From contig NZ_JAMBAQ010000016.1 of the NCBI RefSeq assembly GCF_023336735.1, positions 1 through 42,333 of the forward strand: a DNA stretch of 42,333 nt. The letters run 5' to 3'. Source of the stretch: Moraxella oculi. Lineage in GTDB: Bacteria > Pseudomonadota > Gammaproteobacteria > Pseudomonadales > Moraxellaceae. This document shows, in pieces, positions 1-8,288 of this stretch; positions within the stretch are counted from its first letter, which is position 1; the number at the start of each line of letters is the position of its first letter. Both the position numbers and the translations under genes were made by a program. The notes below the pieces were generated by a model. The model ran no database searches, was not told where the DNA came from, and was given only the letters and a program-made list of their open reading frames with translations.

Positions 1-246
1 TGCTTTGACTAAGTTTAAAGCAGATGAAGCACCAATATTGCATTCAAATCAGAGAGTATCAAAGGTGCATTAAAAGAAGAGATATTCTTTCATGACAAAC
101 ATCAAAGAAGATTTACTTCCATTGACAAGCTTAAACAAGTGATTGATGAATACATACACTACTACAATCATGATAGAATAAAGAGTAAATTAACAGGACT
201 AAGTCCTGTACAATACAAAAACTTAGTCCTTGGTCAAACCGCCTGA
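1..246 (+). pseudogene. Remnant of IS3-family transposase (OrfB C-terminus)
   Basis: Two frames give pieces of one IS3-family DDE transposase. Frame 2 (from base 2) reads A-L-T-K-F-K...PILHSNQ, the block that normally contains the second catalytic Asp (HSDQG), here Asn. Frame 1 then continues from about base 43 to the stop at 244-246 with ESIKGALKEEIFFH and the family-typical ending YIHYYNHDRIKSKLTGLSP. About 30 residues normally found between these blocks, including the GNCxDN region, are missing, and the frame changes at the junction. The element is therefore inactivated by an internal deletion and a lost catalytic Asp. The 5' part lies outside the window, so the full structure cannot be judged. 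Confidence 0.85.
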
Positions 247-275
247 CCTAAACTTAAACCCAACCTTTTAATCTT

Positions 276-301
276 AACTTTGTCTAAGGGTTGGAGGTTC
301 A
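276..301 (+). repeat. Probable right terminal repeat of the IS remnant
   Basis: The stretch begins AACTTTGTCTAAGGG and ends GGTTCA, about 30 bases after the transposase stop. A terminal CA and a position just beyond the orfB stop are typical of IS3-family right ends. The partner left end is not in the window, so this is inferred from position. It ends only 21 bases from the purC stop codon, and no hairpin terminator for purC is visible between the two. Confidence 0.5.
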
Positions 302-322
302 ATATGGTGGGTTTTTTATTAC

Positions 323-1039
323 TTAACTCTCTAATGGCACACCAATACGCAGTGCAACCTCTTCATAACCCTCTACAACATCGCCCAGACCTTGACGGAA
401 GCGGTCTTTATCCAACTTCTTCTTAGTCTCCTTATCCCATAGGCGACATCCATCTGGTGAAAATTCATCACCAAGCACAACACGACCATGGAACAGACCA
501 AACTCTAATTTAAAATCAACCAGCATCAAGCCTGCGTCATCAAAAATTTTACCCAACACTTCATTGACCTTATAAGTCAACACTTTCATCTGTTCAAGCT
601 CATCAGCGGTAGCATAACCCAACGCAATGGCGGTGGATTCAGAAAGCATGGGATCGCCCAAAGCATCATCTTTATAAAACAACTCAAAAGTCGGTGGCAG
701 TAACGGCAAGCCCTCAGTCAGTCCCAAGCGTTTCATCAGACCACCAGCAGCATAGTTACGCACCACACACTCCACTGGAATCATTTTTAGGCGCTTTACC
801 AACACTTCATCATCTGACAGCTGACGCTCAAAATGCGTCTCAATGCCAGCCTCACTCAATTTTTGCATGATGAATGTGTTAAAACGATTATTTACCTTGC
901 CCTTGCGTTCAAGCTGAGCAATTTTCTCGCCATTAAATGCTGACGCATCGTTGCGAAAATGCAATACCAAATAATCTTCATGTTCGGTTTCATAGACAGA
1001 TTTGGCTTTACCTGTGTATAGTAGGGCTTGTTTTTCCAT
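323..1039 (-). CDS. purC: SAICAR synthetase (phosphoribosylaminoimidazole-succinocarboxamide synthase)
   Basis: This enzyme ligates aspartate to CAIR using ATP in de novo purine synthesis, in the cytoplasm. The protein matches bacterial PurC along its whole length: an N-terminal [11 protein letters not shown] block that shapes the ATP site, [14 protein letters not shown] in the middle, and LVDFKLEFG followed by [14 protein letters not shown] near the end. Length is about 238 residues, normal for the short bacterial form. Two in-frame ATGs lie six bases apart. The Shine-Dalgarno AAGAG abuts the first (1043-1045) but is six bases from the second (1037-1039), so the second is preferred. It is the last gene of a dapA, bamC-like, purC order shared with E. 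coli. The IS remnant lies immediately downstream. Confidence 0.97.
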   Translation of the reverse strand: MEKQALLYTGKAKSVYETEHEDYLVLHFRNDASAFNGEKIAQLERKGKVNNRFNTFIMQKLSEAGIETHFERQLSDDEVLVKRLKMIPVECVVRNYAAGGLMKRLGLTEGLPLLPPTFELFYKDDALGDPMLSESTAIALGYATADELEQMKVLTYKVNEVLGKIFDDAGLMLVDFKLEFGLFHGRVVLGDEFSPDGCRLWDKETKKKLDKDRFRQGLGDVVEGYEEVALRIGVPLES

Positions 1040-1081
1040 ATTCATCTCTTAATTAAAGTAAACACTAAAAATTGTCATCAC

Positions 1082-1357
1082 TCATTGCACAGTTGGCGGC
1101 TTTGGCAACGCAAACTGTTTGCCAGACTCATTTGTCAAGCTCGTGTCCACCTGAGCCACAGTTGGCGTTGGGTATAATGGAATGAAGTCGGCAGTAGCTT
1201 GATCGGCAGGCAACTTAATGGGGTCAAGTTTAACACTTGACTGATATTTTAGACTGCCATCATCACGCTTACCCCACCAACTTTTGGCAGTACTACAACC
1301 TGACAATGCCACGATGGTTACCAGCAACAGCGTGCTGACCTTTGGTATGATGTTCAT
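1082..1357 (-). CDS. bamC: Small lipoprotein at the bamC position (minimal BamC-like)
   Basis: The 91-residue product has a signal peptide ending in the lipobox LSGC, giving a lipidated Cys21 and a mature protein of only about 71 residues. It sits exactly between dapA and purC, the place of bamC (nlpB) in E. coli. The mature part is low-complexity and proline-rich: a Y-containing start (LKYQSS), a middle segment DPIKLPAD, FIPLYP, and an end ALPKPP. It resembles in style the unstructured N-terminal arm of BamC that binds BamD, whose E. coli version also runs from a YKRQ-like start to a PPAQP-like end. Both folded helix-grip domains of BamC are absent. The start has no obvious alternative. The name rests on position plus weak sequence similarity. 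Confidence 0.6.
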   Translation of the reverse strand: MNIIPKVSTLLLVTIVALSGCSTAKSWWGKRDDGSLKYQSSVKLDPIKLPADQATADFIPLYPTPTVAQVDTSLTNESGKQFALPKPPTVQ

Positions 1358-1390
1358 AAACGATCCTTTTGCCTAAAAGATTGGATAAAA

Positions 1391-2296
1391 TTAGATCAAG
1401 TTCGCCTTGGCAAGTGCTTCATCAATGATGAGCTGACTTTCTACCGACAACCACACCAGTGGCAGGCGAATGCCTTTATCAATCAAGCCCATCTTATGCA
1501 GTGCATACTTGGCGGGCTGTGGACTGGACTCACAAAATAAATCCTTATGCAAGTGTTTGATTGTGTCATGAATGCCAACCGCCTCATCAAATTCGCCAGC
1601 CAATGCCAGCTTGAATATCTGACTCATTGCCTTAGGAGCAATGTTGGATGTTACAGAGATATTACCTTTTGAACCATGTTTGATGAGTTCTAAGGCAGTA
1701 GGATCGTCGCCAGACAGCACGATCATGTGCTCACTCACCGCCTCAATGAGTGCAATACCACGCTCAAGATTGCCTGTGGCATCTTTGATGGCAACAATGT
1801 TTGGCAAAGTCATCAATCGCTCTACCGTCTGCTGACTGATGTCAATGACAGTGCGTCCTGGTACATTGTACAGCATCTGCGGAATGTCCACCGCCTCACT
1901 GATTGCCTTGTAATGCTGATAAATACCTTCTTGGGTTGGTTTGTTATAATAAGGAGCGACAAGTAACGCACAGTCAGCACCTGCCTCTTTGGCTGCTGAG
2001 GTCAATTCAATGGCTTCAATGGTGTTGTTGGCACCAGTACCTGCAATGACTGGCACACGACCATCAACATGGTTGACAAAAAAACGAATCACCTCGACAT
2101 GCTCTTTCATGGACAATGTTGCCGATTCACCTGTGGTGCCAGCCGCCACCAATGCATGTGTGCCTTCAGCAATTTGCCAATCGATGAGACGCGTGAAAGC
2201 TTCATAATCCACCGCACCATCTGCACTCATGGGGGTAACCAAAGCGGTGATTGAGCCTTGTAATTTTGACTTAATATCTTGGTATTTATCTGTCAT
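1391..2296 (-). CDS. dapA: 4-hydroxy-tetrahydrodipicolinate synthase
   Basis: The enzyme condenses pyruvate with aspartate semialdehyde, the first committed step of lysine and meso-diaminopimelate synthesis. It is a TIM-barrel class I aldolase of 301 residues. Visible motifs are GTTGES at 53-58 (substrate-binding Thr pair), PYYNKP at 115-120, LYNVPGR at 142-148 with catalytic Tyr143 and Arg148, and the Schiff-base lysine Lys171 in AIKDATGN. All catalytic residues are present. It is the first gene of the dapA, bamC-like, purC group and follows the DegP-like gene by about 110 bases, where a weak promoter candidate lies. The ribosome binding site is poor, so the start is accepted from alignment to the family. 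Confidence 0.96.
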   Translation of the reverse strand: MTDKYQDIKSKLQGSITALVTPMSADGAVDYEAFTRLIDWQIAEGTHALVAAGTTGESATLSMKEHVEVIRFFVNHVDGRVPVIAGTGANNTIEAIELTSAAKEAGADCALLVAPYYNKPTQEGIYQHYKAISEAVDIPQMLYNVPGRTVIDISQQTVERLMTLPNIVAIKDATGNLERGIALIEAVSEHMIVLSGDDPTALELIKHGSKGNISVTSNIAPKAMSQIFKLALAGEFDEAVGIHDTIKHLHKDLFCESSPQPAKYALHKMGLIDKGIRLPLVWLSVESQLIIDEALAKANLI

Positions 2297-2352
2297 GAGA
2301 GTGCCATTTTTTTAACATTTAAAAGAAAGTAACAATCATCAAAAATAAGTCT

Positions 2353-2361
2353 AGTGTATCA
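2353..2361 (-). promoter_or_regulatory. Candidate extended -10 promoter element for dapA
   Basis: On the minus strand the sequence reads TGATACACT, a TGn extended -10 followed by TACACT, about 57 bases upstream of the dapA ATG. No good -35 is seen. The call rests on similarity to four other TGnTAnnnT elements in this window. Confidence 0.35.
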
Positions 2362-2406
2362 TAATTGACTTGGCTTTTGATGGATTTTTTGATTTATTTT
2401 TCTGAT

Positions 2407-3792
2407 TTACTCAATACGCATGCCAATGATGACAGGCATTCCCTGACGAATCAGCTGCACTGATACGACGCCTTTTTTTGGCAAGCTTTGCACCGCCACC
2501 GCCATTTCATCAACACTGAGAGTTTGATGATTATTCAGACCCAAAATGACATCACCAACCTGAATGCCTGTGCGTGCCGCCAGTCCAACAGGGTTTACTG
2601 AAGTGATGATCACACCGCCTTGCACACCAAATTTGGCAAGCACTCTTAATTCTGCCGGCGACAACTCTTTTAGACGAAGCCCAAGTTTGACACCACCAAA
2701 CTTCTGGTGCTGACCGCTTGCTGACACATCGCTTGGCGCTTCGGCAAATCGCCCTTGAGCCAGATATTTTTGTCGACCTCGCTGATAGGTCAAACCAAAA
2801 ACATCGTTCGGCTGAGTTCGATTGAGTAAATTGAGTAATTCTGCCGCCTGCGTGATGGGCGTGCCATTAAAGTTGAGTATCAAATCGCCCGCCCTCAACC
2901 CTGCCATATCCGCAGGCGACCCAATGCTCACTTGAGTCAAAATCGCACCCTGAGGACGAGACAGTCCATACACCTCAGCCAAATTTCTATCGACATCTTG
3001 CACCACAATGCCCAATGCCGAGCGTCGAACTTTACCAAATCGTTTAATTTGATCATAAATGTGCAAGACAGCATCAATCGGAATGGAGAACGACAGCCCC
3101 ATATAGCCACCCGTCTCACTAAAAATGTGTGAATTCACACCAACGACTTCACCTTGCTGATTAAAAAGCGGCCCTCCAGAGTTACCTGGATTAAGGGCGA
3201 CATCAGTTTGAATGAACGGCACGGCAGCATCAGGTGTCATGTTGCGATGCTTGGCAGACACGATGCCTGCAGATGCCGAATAATCAAACCCAAAAGGTGA
3301 GCCGATTGCCAATACTGGTTCGCCCACACGCAACTGTCGTTGAGACATGGTCAATGCTGGAAAATTTTGCCCATTGACTTTAAGTACGGCAATATCTGAT
3401 GCTTCGTCAGACCCAACCAACACCGCATCCATCTCCGTGCGATCATTGAGTGTTACGGTAATCGTCTTCGCCCCATCAACGACATGATGATTGGTCAATA
3501 TGTAGCCATCTTTAGTAATGAAAAACCCTGTGCCAAAACCATGCTCAATGGTCGGCACATTCACCTGCTCCCCCAAATACCGCCCAAGCGTTTGTGCCTG
3601 CATATAAGTATCAGCATCGTTAATGGGTCTGGTGGTAGAAATACGCACCACACCAGCGGAAACTTGCTCTACCAAATCAGCAAAATCAACCTGCACCATC
3701 GCTCTGGCTAATGATGACACAGGGCTGCTTGGTAAGATACTCGCCAAGCAGATGATGCCTGCCAACATTGTCGATTTGATGAATGTACGCAT
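2407..3792 (-). CDS. degP: DegP/MucD-type periplasmic serine protease
   Basis: This is an HtrA-family protease/chaperone of the cell envelope, about 461 residues. An ATG 14 codons into the longer reading frame is chosen because AAGGA lies six bases upstream and the protein then begins with a clean signal peptide (MRTFIK, hydrophobic core, ending near SSLARA). The trypsin-like domain has the full triad: His103 in TNHHVV, Asp133 in SDIAVLKV and Ser205 in NPGNSGGPLF. Two PDZ domains follow, the first with AGLRAGDLIL and the second with ARTGIQVGDVILG. Overall organisation matches DegP/DegQ/MucD, and the exact ortholog cannot be told from sequence. It lies between tmk and dapA with gaps of roughly 100 bases on each side, so it may have its own promoter. 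Confidence 0.93.
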   Translation of the reverse strand: MRTFIKSTMLAGIICLASILPSSPVSSLARAMVQVDFADLVEQVSAGVVRISTTRPINDADTYMQAQTLGRYLGEQVNVPTIEHGFGTGFFITKDGYILTNHHVVDGAKTITVTLNDRTEMDAVLVGSDEASDIAVLKVNGQNFPALTMSQRQLRVGEPVLAIGSPFGFDYSASAGIVSAKHRNMTPDAAVPFIQTDVALNPGNSGGPLFNQQGEVVGVNSHIFSETGGYMGLSFSIPIDAVLHIYDQIKRFGKVRRSALGIVVQDVDRNLAEVYGLSRPQGAILTQVSIGSPADMAGLRAGDLILNFNGTPITQAAELLNLLNRTQPNDVFGLTYQRGRQKYLAQGRFAEAPSDVSASGQHQKFGGVKLGLRLKELSPAELRVLAKFGVQGGVIITSVNPVGLAARTGIQVGDVILGLNNHQTLSVDEMAVAVQSLPKKGVVSVQLIRQGMPVIIGMRIE

Positions 3793-3888
3793 ATTAATCC
3801 TTAGTTCCCAAAATGGCGATAGGTGGTTGCCCAACTATTAAGCAGCAAACAAAAGCCTCGTTGATCAACAACCAGTTGATGGCGATGC

Positions 3889-4536
3889 TTATTTTATGAT
3901 TCTTCCATTTGACCACAAACCTACCGCTTGACAAATACGCATCAAAACCACATCAGCATCACCGGAGGCATCAATGCGACTCATGCGATCAGGATTTTTA
4001 TCCAACTGATGACACAGCCCCTGATACACTCGATTAAAAAAATCAATGGTTAACGACTCAAAGCGATCAGCCTGACTGCGATTTTTGGCACGCATCATGC
4101 CAACACGGACATCCAAATCCAGCCATAGTGTGATGTCAGGCAAACGAGGCACAAAATGATCAATCAACAGATCAATCTTAGCCAATGCCTGCACATCACC
4201 ACCCAATCGCCCAAACCCTTGATACGCCACCGTACTATCAATAAATCTGTCACACACCACCCATTTGCCATCAGCCAAAGCAGGCAGTATGGTCTTATGC
4301 AAATGATCGGCACGAGCAGCAAACATCAGTAGCAGCTCAGTATCATCATTGAGCAAACTGTCTTTATCAAGCAAGATGCTACGAAGTGTCTCTGCAACAT
4401 CTGCACCGCCCGGCTCACGGGTTCGCACATACTCAATGCCCAGTGTTTCCAAATGACGACAAAAACCATCAACAGCAGTGGTCTTCCCCACCCCTTCTGT
4501 GCCTTCAAAACTGACGAATTTTACTGGTGTGTCCAC
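3889..4536 (-). CDS. tmk: Thymidylate kinase
   Basis: The enzyme phosphorylates dTMP to dTDP. The 215-residue protein has the P-loop EGTEGVGKTT (11-20), a REPGG motif that binds the nucleotide monophosphate, the DRFIDST segment carrying the DR(Y/F) motif, and a LID-like RAKNRSQADRFE region. Length is normal. It starts 13 bases after the mltG stop and continues the pabC, mltG, tmk order known from E. coli, where holB follows. Here holB is missing and a DegP-like protease gene follows instead. Confidence 0.96.
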   Translation of the reverse strand: MDTPVKFVSFEGTEGVGKTTAVDGFCRHLETLGIEYVRTREPGGADVAETLRSILLDKDSLLNDDTELLLMFAARADHLHKTILPALADGKWVVCDRFIDSTVAYQGFGRLGGDVQALAKIDLLIDHFVPRLPDITLWLDLDVRVGMMRAKNRSQADRFESLTIDFFNRVYQGLCHQLDKNPDRMSRIDASGDADVVLMRICQAVGLWSNGRIIK

Positions 4537-4549
4537 GCCGACCCCATCT

Positions 4550-5674
4550 TTAATGAGTTGATTTACTTACTGATGTTTTTTTGCTTGCCATCGCCGCACG
4601 ATACCGAGCAACCGCTTGATTATGCTCATCTAGGGTTCGGCTAAACTGATGCCCACCATCACCCGTTGCCACAAAATACAACGCATCATCATCAGCTGGG
4701 TGCAAGGCGGCTTCAATAGATGCCTTAGAGGGCAAGGCGATGGGGGTTGGTGGCAATCCGTTGATTTGGTAAGTGTTGTAGTCTGTTTTTTCATTGATGT
4801 TTGAGCGATAAATCTTACCATCATAGCGATCAAACAATCCATAAATGATGGTAGGATCAGTCTGCAAACGCATGTTTTTACGCAAACGATTGACAAACAC
4901 TGAAGAGACGCGTCGTCTTTCATCAGAGATGCCTGTTTCTTTTTCAATGATGCTTGCCATGATGAGTGCTTCGTATTTGTCTTGATAGGGCAAATTTTCA
5001 GTGCGTTTTTTCCATGCTTCGTTTAGGATTTTTTGTTGTGAATCATAGAGCTTTTGTAGGATTTTTTTATCACTTGTGCCATGCTCAAAAAAGTAAGTAT
5101 CAGGGGCGAACTGTCCTTCCAAATTACCATTGACCAAGGTGATGCCAAGTGCCGCCGCCACACGCTCATTATCCCTCATGGCATCTGCCCACGAATAGCC
5201 ATCAGCACGAGGTGTTAATACCTCAACGACCACACCTTCTGCATTCTTGATGGTTCGATACAAATCTTTGACGGTCTTACCCTCAATGATTTGCACCTTA
5301 ATCATCTGCACCTTTACTCCCTGAGTCAAGACATCGATGACTTGCTTTAAGCTGGCATGCTTAGGAATCTGATACACCCCTTCTTGTAATGGAGTGTGTA
5401 CGCATGCTTTTAGATAAAGTTTGGCGACAGCATCAAAAGCGAAAGCGGACCGTTGCCATGCGTTATTAACAAGCAGTCCATGATAAGTATCACCTTTTTT
5501 GACTGTCAAAATCTGTGCATCTTGATCCGTCTTAGCAAAAATCGTGGTATAAAAAATCACACCAAGCAACACCATCACCCCCATAATAAACACCAGCACT
5601 ATCTTGAACCAGCTGGTGCCATGAGTTTTTTTTATGGATGATTTTTTGGTGTTTTTTTTGCTACTTTTTGCCAT
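4550..5674 (-). CDS. mltG: Endolytic murein transglycosylase MltG
   Basis: MltG cleaves nascent glycan strands at the inner membrane and so ends peptidoglycan chain growth. The 374-residue protein has a lysine-rich cytoplasmic start, one transmembrane helix at about 23-46, a LysM-like KKGDTYHGLLVN region at 59-70, and the YceG-like catalytic domain. The catalytic Glu is Glu244 in ASIIEKETG, followed by the conserved VFVNRLRKNMRLQTDPTIIYG region (written in two overlapping family motifs, VFVNRL and LQTDPTIIYG). The C-terminal NTYQINGLPPTPI motif is also intact. It lies between pabC (56-base gap) and tmk (13-base gap), in the usual order. Confidence 0.95.
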   Translation of the reverse strand: MAKSSKKNTKKSSIKKTHGTSWFKIVLVFIMGVMVLLGVIFYTTIFAKTDQDAQILTVKKGDTYHGLLVNNAWQRSAFAFDAVAKLYLKACVHTPLQEGVYQIPKHASLKQVIDVLTQGVKVQMIKVQIIEGKTVKDLYRTIKNAEGVVVEVLTPRADGYSWADAMRDNERVAAALGITLVNGNLEGQFAPDTYFFEHGTSDKKILQKLYDSQQKILNEAWKKRTENLPYQDKYEALIMASIIEKETGISDERRRVSSVFVNRLRKNMRLQTDPTIIYGLFDRYDGKIYRSNINEKTDYNTYQINGLPPTPIALPSKASIEAALHPADDDALYFVATGDGGHQFSRTLDEHNQAVARYRAAMASKKTSVSKSTH

Positions 5675-5730
5675 AGATGCGTTTGGTATTCGTGAAAGTT
5701 ATGATTATTGTATCATGTTTATGCTGTTGT

Positions 5731-6582
5731 TTATGATAAATTTTCACCGTCGGCATGTTTGGGTAAGGCACAAAAATCCTGTGTCAATGCTCTTATCGTA
5801 CCATTCAGAGCAAATACGCCGATGGGCATGATGCCACTCACCGCATTCGTAAAGGCAAGACCATCAAGACACACCAGTTCATCAGTAACCAACCTACGCT
5901 CTTTGATGTCAAATCTTGTCATCAACTCCTGCCTCATCACACCCGCCACGCCGCATTCATGCACAGGTGGCGTATGCCAAGCACCATCTAAATGGTAAAA
6001 CACATTACTCATCGCTCCACCGATCCAATCGCCCAAAAGATTGGCAACCAGTCCTTCTGCGACGCTCTTATTTTTTTGTTGATATTGCAATAATTGCCGA
6101 TGAATGAACACCTGCTCATGACTACTGATGAGCTTAACTCCTTGGAATCTGGGCGTACGCAAGGACAGCGATTCACTAAGACACACCGCTTTGGCTGATG
6201 ACTGGCAAGGAATGCCTGCATGAAAACGCACCCCTTGGTAAATATTTGACAGCATGGTTTTGATAAATACGCATGCTTTTTCATTCTCATAGCCATAGCC
6301 ACGCACACCTTGGGTTTGCCGACTGATGATGATTTTGATGGCACCCTCTTGCATTCGCCTTGCCAAGTCCACCAATGTCAACATCACACCATCAACATCC
6401 ACAGCCAAGTCAAACTGCTTGGCCGAACGCACAATCCTCATTCGATGCCCGTCAGCAAACAGCATACGCCCCCGATGTACGCCAATCGTGCTAAAAAACC
6501 CATCACCATAAGCGAATGCACGCTCATCCATCGCATCGTGATAATCAAAAAGTGCGCCACTCTCAAAAATAAAATGTGCCAT
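5731..6582 (-). CDS. pabC: Aminodeoxychorismate lyase (4-amino-4-deoxychorismate lyase)
   Basis: This PLP-dependent class IV aminotransferase-fold enzyme releases pyruvate from aminodeoxychorismate to give p-aminobenzoate for folate. The 283-residue protein shows the family start DERAFAYGDGFFST at 19-32, and the PLP lysine Lys150 in the FQGVKLISSHEQV segment that lines up with GLKHLNRLEQV of E. coli PabC. The C-terminal half has the class IV pattern EGLVANLLGDWIGGAMSN, a looser version of the usual EGxxSNxF motif. D-amino-acid and branched-chain aminotransferases share the fold, but the mltG-tmk neighbourhood favours PabC. Confidence 0.9.
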   Translation of the reverse strand: MAHFIFESGALFDYHDAMDERAFAYGDGFFSTIGVHRGRMLFADGHRMRIVRSAKQFDLAVDVDGVMLTLVDLARRMQEGAIKIIISRQTQGVRGYGYENEKACVFIKTMLSNIYQGVRFHAGIPCQSSAKAVCLSESLSLRTPRFQGVKLISSHEQVFIHRQLLQYQQKNKSVAEGLVANLLGDWIGGAMSNVFYHLDGAWHTPPVHECGVAGVMRQELMTRFDIKERRLVTDELVCLDGLAFTNAVSGIMPIGVFALNGTIRALTQDFCALPKHADGENLS

Positions 6583-6611
6583 ACAAAACCCCCACCATCA
6601 TCAAAAGAATG

Positions 6612-7196
6612 CTATTTATTTAAGATGATGCGACATTGATAGTGCATACACTGTGCAGTGATGATGCCTGCATGCTCATCATGAAAGACCTTATTGGGGT
6701 TTTGTAGGGCGTTTTGTACCACCGTCTCACCTTGAATGCCTGCATAAGCACCCATCACAGCGTAGACTTTCATCGCATGGGTCATGCTGGCATTCTTTTG
6801 TTGTTCATCATCTGTTGGGGCGGCGTAATACCATGCAATTTCTAACACATCGTCAGACTCTACGGCATAAAATGGTGGTTCAGTTTTATTGGAAAAGCGG
6901 TATTTGGTGGCATGATTGCCATAGAAGTCCAGCGATTGTTCGGTTGTTGCGGTGGTGCTAAGCTTGGATTTGAGCTGTTCAACATTGATGGGCTGTTTGG
7001 GGGTTTTTGACCAGCTTGCCACTTCATAAACGACAGGTTTGTGATGGTATTTTTCACCGTCATCTTGGACGACTTGTTCAGCATCTGTGATGGGTCTGAA
7101 CATGAAAAATGCCATCACACCAAGCACAATCGCCACAATGATGGCAAATAAAGATGAATTTTTGTTGAAGCGAGATGATTTGGCGGTATCAGTCAT
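6612..7196 (-). CDS. Uncharacterised single-pass membrane protein
   Basis: I do not recognise this 194-residue protein. It has a short basic cytoplasmic start, one hydrophobic helix at about 15-34 (SLFAIIVAIVLGVMAFFMF), then a soluble region of roughly 155 residues that should face the periplasm. The soluble region is rich in aromatic residues (FYGNHATKYRF, IAWYYAAP) and has two Cys near the C-terminus in AQCMHYQCRIIL, spaced to allow a disulfide. It is the first gene of the run leading to pabC, with a 29-base gap, and it diverges from aroE. Co-transcription with pabC and mltG is likely but says little about function. Confidence 0.75.
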   Translation of the reverse strand: MTDTAKSSRFNKNSSLFAIIVAIVLGVMAFFMFRPITDAEQVVQDDGEKYHHKPVVYEVASWSKTPKQPINVEQLKSKLSTTATTEQSLDFYGNHATKYRFSNKTEPPFYAVESDDVLEIAWYYAAPTDDEQQKNASMTHAMKVYAVMGAYAGIQGETVVQNALQNPNKVFHDEHAGIITAQCMHYQCRIILNK

Positions 7197-7350
7197 GGCA
7201 GTTTGGACAATCAGAATGAGACATAAATAAAGTAGTTGGGCTATTGTACCTAAAATTTAAAAAACTTGCTATTTTTTACCAAATGCTAAACAATAACGCC
7301 CATACAAATCAAGATGAGCATTTTTTTAGATAGAGATTTACGGACCACTC

Positions 7351-8148
7351 ATGCAACACTTCATCGTCATCGGCAACCCCATCAGTCACTCAAAAAGCCC
7401 TGCCATTCATCACGCTTTCGCCCAAAGCTTAGGGCTTGACATTCAGTACAATCGCCAGTTTTGTCCAGATGATTCGGACAGTTTTCGTGCCGTAGTGGAA
7501 GCCTTTTTTTATGGTGGGGGCGTAGGGGCAAATGTTACTTTACCATTTAAGGAGATCGCCTTTAACATGTGTCAAACTCATAGCGAGCATGCCAAAACCG
7601 CCAAAGCAGTCAATACCCTTGTCATGCGTGATGGTAAATTATTTGGCGATAATACAGACGGTGCAGGCTTGATCGCAGACCTACTTTCTCATGACATTGA
7701 CTTAGACGGCAAGCAAGTCGCCATCATTGGTGCAGGTGGGGCGACGCGTGGTGTCATCTTACCACTCATCGAACAAGGGGCAAAGCTGACCATTTTCAAT
7801 CGCACGCTCTCAAAAGCCCTAACACTCCAAGAAGATTTCAAAGCATTTGCTCAGATTGATATTAAAAGCCTAGATGACCTCGCAAATGGGCATTTTGGCT
7901 TTGAAGTCCTCATCAATGCCACCAGCACCAGTACGACAGGACAGAACTTGAACATATCACCAAACCTACGAGCCAATGTTGCTTATGACATGATGTACGG
8001 TAAGCCATCAGCATTTTTGACCCATTTTACCAAACAAGGTACGCGACTTTTGGATGGCTACGGCATGCTCATTCATCAAGCCAAGCTGGCATTTGAGCTA
8101 TGGACGGGCAAACAAGTTGATTTGAATGCCGTTTTACTTGATAAATGA
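7351..8148 (+). CDS. aroE: Shikimate dehydrogenase
   Basis: The enzyme reduces 3-dehydroshikimate with NADPH in the chorismate pathway. The 265-residue protein has the substrate-binding GNPISHSKSP (8-17), the catalytic Lys67 in NVTLPFK and Asp103 in NTDGAG, the nucleotide-binding loop GAGGATRGV and an NRT motif downstream of it that suits NADPH. Length is typical of the AroE class rather than YdiB. It stands alone at the start of a plus-strand stretch, divergent from the membrane-protein gene at 7196. Confidence 0.96.
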   Translation: MQHFIVIGNPISHSKSPAIHHAFAQSLGLDIQYNRQFCPDDSDSFRAVVEAFFYGGGVGANVTLPFKEIAFNMCQTHSEHAKTAKAVNTLVMRDGKLFGDNTDGAGLIADLLSHDIDLDGKQVAIIGAGGATRGVILPLIEQGAKLTIFNRTLSKALTLQEDFKAFAQIDIKSLDDLANGHFGFEVLINATSTSTTGQNLNISPNLRANVAYDMMYGKPSAFLTHFTKQGTRLLDGYGMLIHQAKLAFELWTGKQVDLNAVLLDK

Positions 8149-8288
8149 TGACTTTTATTTATCATTCAATAAAAATTTCATGAAAAAAAATTATATAAAA
8201 GGAAATTTCGCACGATTGTCCTTCATTTTCCTGTATAGTTGAAACCATCAACCACAGTTTAATTCACTTGACGATAAAGGATGATTTG

